A stretch of DNA of 64,000 bases. Origin: JANMZO01 sp963763135. Lineage in GTDB: Bacteria > Actinomycetota > Acidimicrobiia > Acidimicrobiales > JANYDT01. Of the stretch, positions 33,908 through 42,113 are shown piece after piece (the first letter of the stretch is position 1; each line of letters opens with the position of its first letter). The translations under genes and the position numbers were made by a program. The stretch is taken from positions 992,001 through 1,056,000 of the forward strand of contig CAVXNJ010000012.1 of assembly GCA_963763135.1 (NCBI GenBank), in the 5' to 3' direction. The notes below the pieces were generated by a model, which was not told the DNA's origin, did not search any database, and was given only the letters and a program-made list of their open reading frames with translations.

Positions 33908-35056
33908 TCAGCCGTTGCGCGATCTTTGACGATCGTGTCGACGCGCGCGTATTTCGCTCATCTTCTCGTCGTCGCTCAGTTCATATGCGCGCAGCATAGT
34001 TGCCGGATTGAACTCCGCCCCATCGCCCATGTCGGCAATCACCCGGGCCTTGATGCGCTTGGTGATGTCGGTCCATCCGTCTTTCACGAGGTCTTCCTCG
34101 GCGAAGCCACCGGTCTGCAGCGTCGCGAAGTTGATCAACCATTTCTGCTGCCAGCCCTCACCGAGACCTTTGAACCATTCAGGGTCGATCGGGTGGTTGT
34201 TACGAATGTCGATCGACGACGGCGTGCGCTGGAAGACAAACAGTTCACCGCAGTCCTTCGCCAGGCGCGGTATGCACTGAACCGCGGTCGCTCCCGTTCC
34301 GATGATGCCAACGCGCTTGTTGGCCAGGTTCGCCATCGGCGCGCCCTTCGGGTCACCTCCGGTGTAGGCGTAGTCCCATCGACTCGTGTGAAAGTTGTGG
34401 CCGGCAAACGTCTCAATGCCCGGGATCCCGGGCAGTTTCGGACGATGTAGCGGCCCCGTGCCCATCGTGACGTAGCGCGCTCGGATCGCATCGCCTCTAT
34501 CGGTGTGGATGATCCAACGTGCGGCCGCATCATCCCATTCCAGTTTCTTCACCTGGGTTTGAAAGAGGGCTTTGTCATAGAGCCCGAACGTCTTGGCGAT
34601 TCGTTGCGCGTGTTCGAAGATTTCGGGACCGAACACGTACTTCTGGCTCGGCATGTGACCGGTCTCCTCGAGAAGTGGGAGATAGACCATGGCCGCGGTG
34701 TCGCACATCGCTCCCGGGTACCGGTTCCAGTACCACGCACCGCCGAAATCGCCACCCCCTTCAATGATCCGCACGTCGGTTATTCCGGCCTGCTTGAGGC
34801 GAGCGCCTGTGACCAGACCGGAGAACCCGCCGCCGATTACCGCGACTTCGATGTCGTCGAAAAGTGGTTCCCGTTCGACACGTGGGACGTAGGGGTCTTC
34901 AAGAAGATAAGCGAACTTACCTACTGGTTCAATGTACTGCTCGTTGCCTTCCTCCCGAAGCCGCTTGTCGCGTTCTGCCAGATACTTCGCTCGAAGGGCG
35001 TCGCGGTCGATCGGCTCAACAACTGCTGCTGAAGTGGAACTCGTACTGTCGCTCAT
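33908..35056 (-). CDS. Baeyer-Villiger-type flavin monooxygenase, N-terminal part of frameshifted gene
   Basis: ATG 35056 is the start, with GGAGG 7 nt upstream. The frame contains the FAD fold (VAVIGGGFSGLVTGARLKQAG), EGGGDFGGAWYWNRYPGAMCDT, the BVMO fingerprint FAGHNFHTSRWDY and the NADPH fold VGIIGTGATAVQCIPRLA. These enzymes insert oxygen next to ketones using NADPH and FAD, and are common in steroid and cyclic ketone breakdown. The frame leaves homology at MSEIRA and ends after 20 unrelated residues. The CG-dinucleotide run acgcgcgcg at 33941-33949 is the likely site of a 1-nt error or mutation. Confidence 0.9.
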   Translation of the reverse strand: MSDSTSSTSAAVVEPIDRDALRAKYLAERDKRLREEGNEQYIEPVGKFAYLLEDPYVPRVEREPLFDDIEVAVIGGGFSGLVTGARLKQAGITDVRIIEGGGDFGGAWYWNRYPGAMCDTAAMVYLPLLEETGHMPSQKYVFGPEIFEHAQRIAKTFGLYDKALFQTQVKKLEWDDAAARWIIHTDRGDAIRARYVTMGTGPLHRPKLPGIPGIETFAGHNFHTSRWDYAYTGGDPKGAPMANLANKRVGIIGTGATAVQCIPRLAKDCGELFVFQRTPSSIDIRNNHPIDPEWFKGLGEGWQQKWLINFATLQTGGFAEEDLVKDGWTDITKRIKARVIADMGDGAEFNPATMLRAYELSDDEKMSEIRARRHDRQRSRNG

Positions 35057-35219
35057 AAATGATCCTCCAAAACTCGCGGCCGACTGCGGCCGACAGCAGA
35101 GTTTCCCAGCGCCCGGACCATCGACGCCAACCGAGCCAGCCAACCGAGCCAGCGATGCGCGCCCCATACGGCGCGACCATCCCTCCGTTGAGCTGCGCCG
35201 CGATTCGTTACAGCTGAGT

Positions 35220-35486
35220 TCAGATTTGGTCTCGTCCGGCGGAGCGCAGATGACGTTCGACCTTGTCGGTGTCAGCTCCGGTCAGTCGTGCCAGGAATCG
35301 GTTGACGCCGGTCTTGACCGGATGCGCCCGCGGATACCGAAGGCGCAGCTCCTCGACCACTGCGTCATGCTGAATTCTGGCCGCCACTTTTCGCTTCCGG
35401 TCGACAAGCGCCTCGGCGTCGAATTCCAGTTGTCGAGCCAAGTCCCGTAGCTCCTGTTCCGACAGCTTCGTGAAGTCCCGCTTCAT
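35220..35486 (-). CDS. Small helical protein resembling RsiG-like anti-sigma helices
   Basis: The 88-residue product has one long charged helix: LSEQELRDLARQLEFDAEAL followed by VDRKRKVAARIQHDAVVEEL. This layout resembles actinobacterial RsiG-like proteins, in which a motif E-x3-S-x2-R-x3-Q-x3-D binds cyclic di-GMP. Here the pattern reads E-x3-D-x2-R-x3-A-x3-H, so the ligand positions are mostly lost. The remainder (RYPRAHPVKTGVNRFLARLTG) is not recognised. No ribosome site is obvious at ATG 35486. I am confident it is coding but only tentatively assign the family. Confidence 0.65.
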   Translation of the reverse strand: MKRDFTKLSEQELRDLARQLEFDAEALVDRKRKVAARIQHDAVVEELRLRYPRAHPVKTGVNRFLARLTGADTDKVERHLRSAGRDQI

Positions 35487-35528
35487 GGGCGCAAGGTATC
35501 ACGACGGGAATCCGGTGGCGGCTCCGGC

Positions 35529-36179
35529 TTACGGCGCTGGAGCGCCGTGGCGGAAGGTGATCGAAATGCGTGGTCCGCTAAGTGCAACTTTTGGCACGCA
35601 GTGCTGCCACGCGATCTGGCTCTGCCCACCCATGACGAGTAGGTCTCCTCCGCCCAGCTCGTAGCGAATCGACGGTCCTCCCCCGGTAGGTCGAAGGAGA
35701 AACGGGCGTCGGGTCCCGGTGCTAACGATTGCGACGATCGGCTCCTCGGGATTTCCGGGCAACCGGTCGCCGTGCCAAGCGACAGAGTCGCGTCCGTCGC
35801 GGTAGAAGTTGCAGCCGATTGAGTCGAACTCGCGGTCGTAGCGGTCAGACAGGAGTCCGAGGATCTCCTCCATCACCGGAATCGGAAACGCTGAAGAGGA
35901 CGCCGTGGTCCACCACGAGCTCAGGCGGGGTTCGGGCAGCCATCGCTGATACATAAGCACCCTCCGGTTCACCCACGGCATCGATGCAAGAAGCCGCCCG
36001 AAAACATCGTCGGACCCGCCCAGCCAGTTCGGGAGGTAGTCGACCCAGGAATCGCTGTCTAGATTGCGCCGGACCAGGACGGAAAACGTGGGGTCCACCG
36101 CTGGTTCATCCAGCGCAAACAGCGAACCCTGCCACGGCGATTCCGGGATAGCGTGAATCCGTTCCCGAGTCGCAAACAT
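35529..36179 (-). CDS. AlkB-like 2-oxoglutarate/Fe(II)-dependent dioxygenase
   Basis: The 216-residue product has the AlkB pattern: RRVLMYQRWLP, CNFYRDGRDSVAWHGDR (iron ligands His136 and Asp138), VSTGTRRPFLLRP, LLVMGGQSQIAWQHCVPK (iron ligand His193), and GPRISITFR (2-oxoglutarate and substrate arginines 204 and 210). The WHxD...H...RxxxxxR spacing fits the family. It is expected to remove alkyl groups from nucleic acid bases by oxidative demethylation. The ATG at 36179 lies 86 bp from the divergent DUF4404 gene. Confidence 0.92.
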   Translation of the reverse strand: MFATRERIHAIPESPWQGSLFALDEPAVDPTFSVLVRRNLDSDSWVDYLPNWLGGSDDVFGRLLASMPWVNRRVLMYQRWLPEPRLSSWWTTASSSAFPIPVMEEILGLLSDRYDREFDSIGCNFYRDGRDSVAWHGDRLPGNPEEPIVAIVSTGTRRPFLLRPTGGGPSIRYELGGGDLLVMGGQSQIAWQHCVPKVALSGPRISITFRHGAPAP

Positions 36180-36265
36180 ATGTTCGATAGTCGCAGAATA
36201 GACACGCGTTCGTCAAGACCTCGCCCCTAACCGGTCCTCGACCGGCTACCCGTTAGGCTGGGAGC

Positions 36266-36505
36266 ATGGAATCCCCGATTCGGCAGAAACTCGAAGAGCT
36301 GGCCACGCTTCTTCACCTCCGCAGCGACGACACGCCTTCAGCCGAAAGCGCGCACACCGAGGTCCAGCAAGCGCTGGAGTCCGACGAATTCAACGGGCTC
36401 GGCGATCGTCTTGAACGCTTCGCCATCGACCTGGAAACCGACCACCCGACCCTCGGTGCGCTGATTCGAAACGTGATCGACGAACTAAGCGCACTTGGCA
36501 TTTGA
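36266..36505 (+). CDS. DUF4404 family protein
   Basis: The 79-residue product is acidic and helical. Its second half (GLGDRLERFAIDLETDHPTLGALIRNVIDELSALGI) matches the C-terminal half of DUF4404 proteins, which commonly end in a helix of the form FExxHPxLAxxIxxIxDxLxxMGI. The function is unknown. It converges on the enoyl-CoA hydratase gene with a 46 bp gap. Confidence 0.75.
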   Translation: MESPIRQKLEELATLLHLRSDDTPSAESAHTEVQQALESDEFNGLGDRLERFAIDLETDHPTLGALIRNVIDELSALGI

Positions 36506-36551
36506 CAACCAGTCCTTCGGTGGGCCGCACAGTCGACCGGCCGAAGGTGTC

Positions 36552-37268
36552 TTAGTGAAATTCGGGTCCGTGCTTCAACATGTGCGCAGCACCGTGCGGT
36601 TCGTTGAGGGCGGCATTCGCACCGAAGATGCTTTCCTTCTGGGCACCGAAGGCCGAACGGTTTGACCCGAGCGGCGCAAGCTCGCGCGCTTTGCGCAGCG
36701 CCTCGGCGCGCAGTTCTTCAGCGGTCGCAACCGCCTGAACGACGCCTGCGGCCAGCGCATCGGGCCCCGACCACCGCCGAGCCAGCTGCACCGTCTCAAA
36801 AAACACGTTTGCCGCAAGCTTGTGGCGGAACAGGGCAAGCTCCGGCCGGGGAATGACCATGCCGAGTTGCATTTCGTTCGCGCACACGAAACCGCGGTCG
36901 GACCGCATTATGCGCCAGTCGTGACATAACGCTGTCATAAGACCGGCTCCGAACCCGTGGCCGTTTATCGCGGCAATTGTCGGAATGGGAAACGTAATGA
37001 TCCGCCCCATCAACGCCATGAACTCCTGACCGAACACTTTTCGGTCGCCGCCCGGGTGGTCGCCCGCTGTCGAAATCCATTCCAGGTCGAGACCGTTGGA
37101 GAAGAACTTTTCGTTGCTGGACGTCGTGACCAGCGCGGCCGGTCCCTCCGATGCTTCGACTTCATCGAGCGCCTTTGCGAACTCCCGGACAAAGGTCGTG
37201 TTCCAACGATTCTCGCCGTCGTTCATCGTGAGAACGAAGACTTCCCCATCACGTGCCAGATCAATCAC
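36552..37268 (-). CDS. Enoyl-CoA hydratase/isomerase family protein
   Basis: A GTG at 37268 preceded by GGGGAA is the best start (238 residues), although the frame is open to 37430. Crotonase-fold landmarks are LTTSSNEKFFSNGLDLEWI-like sequence (first oxyanion-hole segment), TFPIPTIAAINGHGFGAGLMTALCHDWRIM (second oxyanion-hole segment with the conserved glycine pair), and GMVIPRPELALFRHKL. The glutamates that activate water in true hydratases are not clearly present, so isomerase activity is possible. Members process fatty-acid or aromatic CoA thioesters. It diverges from the aminotransferase gene. Confidence 0.87.
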   Translation of the reverse strand: MIDLARDGEVFVLTMNDGENRWNTTFVREFAKALDEVEASEGPAALVTTSSNEKFFSNGLDLEWISTAGDHPGGDRKVFGQEFMALMGRIITFPIPTIAAINGHGFGAGLMTALCHDWRIMRSDRGFVCANEMQLGMVIPRPELALFRHKLAANVFFETVQLARRWSGPDALAAGVVQAVATAEELRAEALRKARELAPLGSNRSAFGAQKESIFGANAALNEPHGAAHMLKHGPEFH

Positions 37269-37380
37269 GGTTTCCCCAATCGGTATTCGACGATTTCTCG
37301 TTAGTGTGCTTTCCGCAGACACGCGACGATAGGTCGGAACTACGGTCAGGTCGAGACACCAGACGAAAAGGGTGCAGGAA

Positions 37381-38556
37381 ATGAAGTATGCGTCAATTAC
37401 CGACCGGCTCGCGGGTTTGGGCGGCGACAAATGGGCGGTTCACCTGGCAGGCCGTAAGCGGGCAGCCGCCGGTGAAGACCTCATTTTTCTGTCCATCGGC
37501 GAACCGGACCTCCCGCCTCCGGCGGCGGTACTCGACACCGTCGTCTCCTCCCTTCGGGCTGGTCGCACGAAGTACACCGCCGGGCAGGGCGATGCCGGAG
37601 CGCTTCGGGCCATCGCCGACCACTACACCAGGCGATCAGGGGCGACCGTGCTCCCGTCGCAGATCGTGTATACCGCTGGCACCCAGAATGCGCTTTCGAC
37701 CGTTATGGCGACCCTGGTCGAGACCGGAGACGAGGTAATCGTTCCCGATCCCTACTACGCCACATACGAGGGGGTGGTGGCAGCAACCGGCGCAACGTTT
37801 GTTCCGGTGACGACGCTCCCCTCCGACGGATTCCATCTCACCCCGGCGGCCCTCGAGTCGGCGATCACGGATCGCTCGCGGGTCTTGTTGCTCAACACTC
37901 CGAGCAACCCGACGGGTGCGGTGCTTTCCGCCGACGAGATCGATGCGATCGGTGAGATATGCGTTCGCCATGACCTGTGGATCGTCTGCGACGAGGTCTA
38001 TGCCGACATGACCTTCGACGCTCCGTTCACTTCGCCCTTCGACCGACCACAGCTCCGTGACCGCTCGGTCTCGGTTGCCTCGATTTCAAAATCCCACGCG
38101 CTCCCCGGTTTTCGAGCCGGTTGGGCCGCCGGCCCGGAAGAACTCGCCACGCGACTCACGTCCGTCGTGGAGACGATGCTGTTCGGGAGCCAACCATTCC
38201 TGGCCGACGCCGTGGTCACGGCGCTTTCCGTCCGACATCCCGAGGTGGACCGCCTTGCCGCGGAATTCCGACGCCGAGCCGAGACATTGGTTCGCGCACT
38301 TATCAACTGCCCGGCGGTGGGTGCCCGGATGCCGGAAGGTGGCATGTTCGGGCTGCTCGACATCCGTAGTACGGGGCTCTCCGGGGAGGCATTCGCGTGG
38401 CGCCTGCTTACCGAGAAGTCCGTCGTCGTGATGCCGGGCGAAAGTTTCGGGGCCGGCGGAGCGGGGCATGTGCGAATCGCGTTGACCGTTGATTGCGCCA
38501 CGATCGAAGAAGCGTGTCGTCGCATCGCTGACCTGGCAACGGCTCTCCAGCCCTAA
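37381..38556 (+). CDS. PLP-dependent class I/II aminotransferase
   Basis: The start is ATG 37381 (AAAGGG upstream); an in-frame GTG at 37372 is poorly placed. The 391-residue product shows fold type I features: SIGEPDLPPP, TKYTAGQGDAGALRAIADHY, VYTAGTQNALSTVM, LLNTPSNPTGAVLS (Asn of the cofactor site), DLWIVCDEVYADM (Asp that contacts the pyridine nitrogen), and SISKSHALPGFRAGW with the Schiff-base lysine at residue 237. It resembles arginine:pyruvate or aspartate aminotransferases; substrate specificity is not determined. Confidence 0.92.
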   Translation: MKYASITDRLAGLGGDKWAVHLAGRKRAAAGEDLIFLSIGEPDLPPPAAVLDTVVSSLRAGRTKYTAGQGDAGALRAIADHYTRRSGATVLPSQIVYTAGTQNALSTVMATLVETGDEVIVPDPYYATYEGVVAATGATFVPVTTLPSDGFHLTPAALESAITDRSRVLLLNTPSNPTGAVLSADEIDAIGEICVRHDLWIVCDEVYADMTFDAPFTSPFDRPQLRDRSVSVASISKSHALPGFRAGWAAGPEELATRLTSVVETMLFGSQPFLADAVVTALSVRHPEVDRLAAEFRRRAETLVRALINCPAVGARMPEGGMFGLLDIRSTGLSGEAFAWRLLTEKSVVVMPGESFGAGGAGHVRIALTVDCATIEEACRRIADLATALQP

Positions 38557-38679
38557 CCCAACGGAGTCTTCGGTTCGCGTCAGGAAAATCCTATTGTCTG
38601 TCGATACGCCTTCATCGGTTCGTAAACCGGTTCTCGACCTCCTACGCTGAATAGTGTCGCAAACGACGACGGAGGCTTT

Positions 38680-40383
38680 GTGACCCGAACGAGGTTTAAG
38701 AAACCGGTGCGTGGCGCGGGATCCGAGGTCCGATTTTACGTCGCTGGCCACTTCCTCACGGTCGTGGCCGAATGGGCGTCGTATGTCGGAATGTTGATCT
38801 ACGCGTTCGATCACGGCGGCGCCCGGGCAACAGGATTCGCATCGGTCGCAATGATCCTTCCGTACGTCGTTGTAGCGCCATTCACCTCACGATGGGCGCA
38901 GTTGTACCGGCCACAGTTGGTTCGACGGGCTGCGTTGGCCACTCAACTGCTGGGGTTTTCGCTGGCGGCCGCGGCCGCCGGTGCCGAACTGGCCGTCGTG
39001 TGGCCGACGATCGGCTGCATGATCGGGTTGGGGGCGGTCACGGCACTCAGACCAACCGGTGCCGTGCTACTCCCGTCTCTCGTGCACTCGTCGAGAGATC
39101 TAACCACCGCCAATCTGTGGACCAGCAACGCCGAGAGCTCAAGCGTCTTCATCGGCCCGATGCTCGCCACCGGGCTCCTGGCCATTGGTCGGGCTCCCGC
39201 AGTGCTGATCGGTTGTGCGGTCACGGCCGCTCTTTCGCTGGCCCTTGCGGTTTTCGTCGTTCGAGTAGATCCACCCGCGGCGAACGACGCCGCTTTCGCC
39301 GACGAAGCAGCCCCACAACCCTTTCGAGGGGTTCTTCGCCATGGTCTCAGCGGCTTACGGAGACTGTCCAAGCGTCCCGGGCTGTTGAGCGTCCTGGCCG
39401 CCGAGACGGCGCAATTCATGCTCGTCGGAGCGCTCGATGTGATCGTCGTGGTCGTGGCCAACGAGTCACTTCACCTGACGAAATCAGGGACGGGGATGCT
39501 CGCCAGTCTCTTCGGTGCCGGAGCGTTTCTGAGCACCGTCGCAGCCGGTCGTGCGGTGAAGCGAAGCGCGCTCGCTCCATTGATCACGCTCGCACTTGGG
39601 ATGTTTGCGATCGGCACGCTCGCGCTCGGCTTGTCAACGCATCTTGTGACCGCATGGATCGCGCTACCACTCCTCGGTTTCAACCGGTCGGTTCTCGATC
39701 TCATGGCTCGTGTGCTACTCCAACGTTCGGCGCCACCGGGCGAGTTGGCAACGGTGTTCGGAACACTGGAGATGTGCGGCGGCATCGGAATGCTTACCGG
39801 CTCAATCGTGGCCCAGGCCATGATCGCCCTGACCAGCGGACGCGGAGCACTTATCGCTCTGGGCATCCTGTTCACGCTCTCGCTCGCCGTTCTCTATCGG
39901 CCCCTTCGTACTGCCGATGAAAGTGCCGACGTTCCTATCGTCGCCATGAGCCTGCTCCGCCAGACCGCTGTTTTTGAGCAGCTTCCGACGCTCGCTCTTG
40001 AAGCGGTATCGCGGGCGGCGATCGAACTCCCGGTGGCCAAGGGAACGAACGTCATCACCCAGGGCGATGTCGGCGACCGTTTCTACGTCGTGGCCAGCGG
40101 CGAATTCGACGTGCTCATCTCGGGGAGACACGTACGAACCGCCAAGCGGGGCGAGGCGTTCGGCGAGGTGGCGCTGCTTGCCGACGTGCCCCGCACGGCC
40201 ACTGTCACTGCCGTTACCGACGGGCAACTCCTTGCGGTCGACCGACAACCGTTCCTTCTGGCGGTCACCGGGCACGATTCGATTCGTGTGGCCGCTTGGG
40301 GCGAGATCCGCAAGATGCAGTTGACCACCGACCTTGTCGCCGAGATCGGAACGCAGATGGGCGCCGACATCTCAACGCTCTGA
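38680..40383 (+). CDS. MFS transporter fused to a C-terminal cyclic nucleotide-binding domain
   Basis: GTG 38680 follows GGAGG with good spacing. Residues about 15-410 contain some ten to twelve hydrophobic segments in an MFS_3-like pattern. Residues about 425-545 are a cNMP-binding domain: VFEQLPTLALEAVSRAAIELPVAKG, VITQGDVGDRFYVVASGEFDVLI, and the phosphate-binding cassette FGEVALLADVPRTATVTA. In such domains the cassette glutamate and arginine bind the nucleotide; both are present (GE and PRTA). The fusion suggests export or uptake gated by cAMP or cGMP. The transported compound is unknown. Confidence 0.88.
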   Translation: MTRTRFKKPVRGAGSEVRFYVAGHFLTVVAEWASYVGMLIYAFDHGGARATGFASVAMILPYVVVAPFTSRWAQLYRPQLVRRAALATQLLGFSLAAAAAGAELAVVWPTIGCMIGLGAVTALRPTGAVLLPSLVHSSRDLTTANLWTSNAESSSVFIGPMLATGLLAIGRAPAVLIGCAVTAALSLALAVFVVRVDPPAANDAAFADEAAPQPFRGVLRHGLSGLRRLSKRPGLLSVLAAETAQFMLVGALDVIVVVVANESLHLTKSGTGMLASLFGAGAFLSTVAAGRAVKRSALAPLITLALGMFAIGTLALGLSTHLVTAWIALPLLGFNRSVLDLMARVLLQRSAPPGELATVFGTLEMCGGIGMLTGSIVAQAMIALTSGRGALIALGILFTLSLAVLYRPLRTADESADVPIVAMSLLRQTAVFEQLPTLALEAVSRAAIELPVAKGTNVITQGDVGDRFYVVASGEFDVLISGRHVRTAKRGEAFGEVALLADVPRTATVTAVTDGQLLAVDRQPFLLAVTGHDSIRVAAWGEIRKMQLTTDLVAEIGTQMGADISTL

Positions 40384-40434
40384 GCAGCGGTCCCAGGGCT
40401 GGCGCGCTGCGGTTGACCAATGAACCGCTGAGAG

Positions 40435-41040
40435 ATGGCAACATCGGTCATGGAGTTTTCTGAAGTCGTTCGACGCCGACGCATGATCCGTCACTACAGC
40501 GACCGTCCGTTGGCTCCGGAGGTAATTGAGCGGGTGTTGGCGAATGCGCTTCGGGCACCCTCGGGTGGGTTCTCTCAGGGTTGGGCGTTCCTTGTGCTGA
40601 CGGAGAAGGCTGATCGTGCGAGGTTCTGGCCATTCGTACCGACCCGGGTCGAGCAGACGCCGACGATGCAGGACGCGCCACTGGTCGTCGTTCCGCTCGC
40701 GCACAAAGCAACCTATCTCGAACGCTATGCCGAGCCAGACAAGGGATGGGAGGATCGGGCCGAGTCGCGTTGGCCGGCACCGTACTGGTTCATCGACACC
40801 GGCATGGCCGCGTTGATGATGTTGCTCACCGCTGTCGACGAGGGACTCGGCGCGTGCCTCTTCGGCATCATGCCGGAGCACCTCGATCCGTTCCGCGCTG
40901 AGTTCGGGGTACCTGCCGAATACGCACCGATTGGCGGAATAACGATCGGGTACCGCGCCGACGATGTTCCACCGCAGAGTTCAGCGGTGGACCAACGCCG
41001 TCGAGGCATCGCCGACGTGGTGCACCGCGGCCACTGGTAG
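40435..41040 (+). CDS. Nitroreductase family protein
   Basis: The 201-residue product begins EFSEVVRRRRMIRHYSDRPLAPEVIERVLANALRAPSGGFSQGW, the FMN-binding N-terminus of nitroreductases, and continues with DTGMAALMMLLTAVDEGLGACLFGI and GGITIGYRADDVPPQSS. The arginines near residues 13-19 and the SGGFSQ turn normally bind the FMN phosphate. The family reduces nitro groups, quinones or flavins with NAD(P)H; the substrate is unknown. It is 51 bp downstream of the MFS-cNMP gene, so cotranscription is possible, and it converges on a TetR gene. Confidence 0.88.
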   Translation: MATSVMEFSEVVRRRRMIRHYSDRPLAPEVIERVLANALRAPSGGFSQGWAFLVLTEKADRARFWPFVPTRVEQTPTMQDAPLVVVPLAHKATYLERYAEPDKGWEDRAESRWPAPYWFIDTGMAALMMLLTAVDEGLGACLFGIMPEHLDPFRAEFGVPAEYAPIGGITIGYRADDVPPQSSAVDQRRRGIADVVHRGHW

Positions 41041-41069
41041 GGAATCGCTGCGCTCCGGGCCTGTCGGGT

Positions 41070-41606
41070 TCAGCTGATGCCCAGACGACGCGCGGCCCGC
41101 TGCGCGGCTGCGGGTCCGGCCAACTGACGCAGGAGCAGGAGACCGTCAAGAACCGCGATGGCCGTCTCCGCCTCGACACGGCGTTGCTTGGCGGTTCCCT
41201 TGATGAACGTCGTCGTCCACTCGATCCAGACCTCGACCAACATCGGCACAAGGGTCCGATAGGGCTCCCGACCGGCCGCCGCGAGTCCATTCGCCTCGAA
41301 GAACAACGCGAAGATCGGATCGGACTCGGGTGTTGCAAGCAGTGGCCATGCCGCACGCAGAAGTTCGATGTGCTCGCCGGCCGGCTCCATGAAGGCTTGT
41401 GCAAGCTTGGTCTGCAACTGCACGCCCATCGAGGTGACGACCTCGCTTATGAGATCATCCTTGGCGGGAAAGTAGTAGACGATCGTTCGGTCGTTGATCC
41501 CGAGTTTCTTCGCCAGCCGACCGAACGTGAGTTGACTGAGTCCGTCCTCGAGCGCGGCAGCGAGCGCTCCTTCCAGAATCTCTTCTTTGGTGTGTTTCGG
41601 ACCCAT
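41070..41606 (-). CDS. TetR family transcriptional regulator
   Basis: The 178-residue product has a TetR HTH (EILEGALAAALEDGLSQLTFGRLAKKLGINDRTIVYYFPAKDDL, about 8-51) and a helical ligand domain. It diverges from the SnoaL/epoxide hydrolase-like pair, and two near-identical inverted repeats (41621-41634 and 41642-41663) lie between them. By the usual logic it represses itself and the divergent genes until a ligand binds. Confidence 0.92.
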   Translation of the reverse strand: MGPKHTKEEILEGALAAALEDGLSQLTFGRLAKKLGINDRTIVYYFPAKDDLISEVVTSMGVQLQTKLAQAFMEPAGEHIELLRAAWPLLATPESDPIFALFFEANGLAAAGREPYRTLVPMLVEVWIEWTTTFIKGTAKQRRVEAETAIAVLDGLLLLRQLAGPAAAQRAARRLGIS

Positions 41607-41620
41607 GTTTCTTCTTGACT

Positions 41621-41663
41621 GTAGTAACCACTACGAATATGGTTTGTAGCAATCACTACAAAC
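41621..41663. promoter_or_regulatory. Two TetR operator candidates
   Basis: GTAGTAACCACTAC (41621-41634) and GTTTGTAG-N6-CTACAAAC (41642-41663; core GTAGCAATCACTAC) match at 12 of 14 core positions and are centred 25 bp apart. They lie between the divergent TetR gene and the LEH-like gene, which suits a self-regulating TetR repressor. Confidence 0.75.
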
Positions 41664-41720
41664 TAAGCGGAACCGGATTGCAGACACAACGGTAACCGTC
41701 CAGGAACGAGGAGTTTCGCC

Positions 41721-42113
41721 ATGTCCGATACATCCGCCAGCCCGATTTCCGTCGTCGAAGCGTTTCTCAAGTCCTTCGTGGCCATGGACTTCGAAACGGC
41801 GCTCACCCACATCTCCGCTGACTGCGAATACACGAACATTCCGATGGGAACGGTTCGGGGCCCCGCCGGCGTGCGAGAAGTGCTCGAACCGTTCTTTGCC
41901 CCCATTCACGAAAACGACTTCATCATTCTGCGGAAGGCAGCCGACGGCCCGATCGTGTTCCTGGAGCGTCTCGACCGACACCGCCTCGACCATGGATGGC
42001 GAGAACTTCCCGTCAACAGTGTCTTTGAGGTCCACAACGGCCTCATCACCGTATGGCGGGACTACTTCGATCTCATGACCGCGGCGAAGATTCACGATCC
42101 GGCGGCCGCCTGA
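41721..42113 (+). CDS. Limonene-1,2-epoxide hydrolase-like (SnoaL-fold) protein
   Basis: The 130-residue product fits the small LEH fold: VEAFLKSFVAMDFETALTHISADCEYTNIP, then FLERLDRHRL and VNSVFEVHNGLITVWRDYFD. In limonene epoxide hydrolases an Asp-Arg-Asp triad activates water, and suitable residues (R83/D85 and R113/D114/D117) are present here. It is the first gene after the TetR operators and overlaps the alpha/beta hydrolase start (TGATG), so the two work as an operon. Substrate is inference. Confidence 0.8.
   Translation: MSDTSASPISVVEAFLKSFVAMDFETALTHISADCEYTNIPMGTVRGPAGVREVLEPFFAPIHENDFIILRKAADGPIVFLERLDRHRLDHGWRELPVNSVFEVHNGLITVWRDYFDLMTAAKIHDPAAA

Noticed and set aside
37269..37430. 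Upstream start of the enoyl-CoA hydratase frame
   Set aside because: The extra 54 residues overlap the divergent aminotransferase start and are not crotonase-like; GTG 37268 has a ribosome site.
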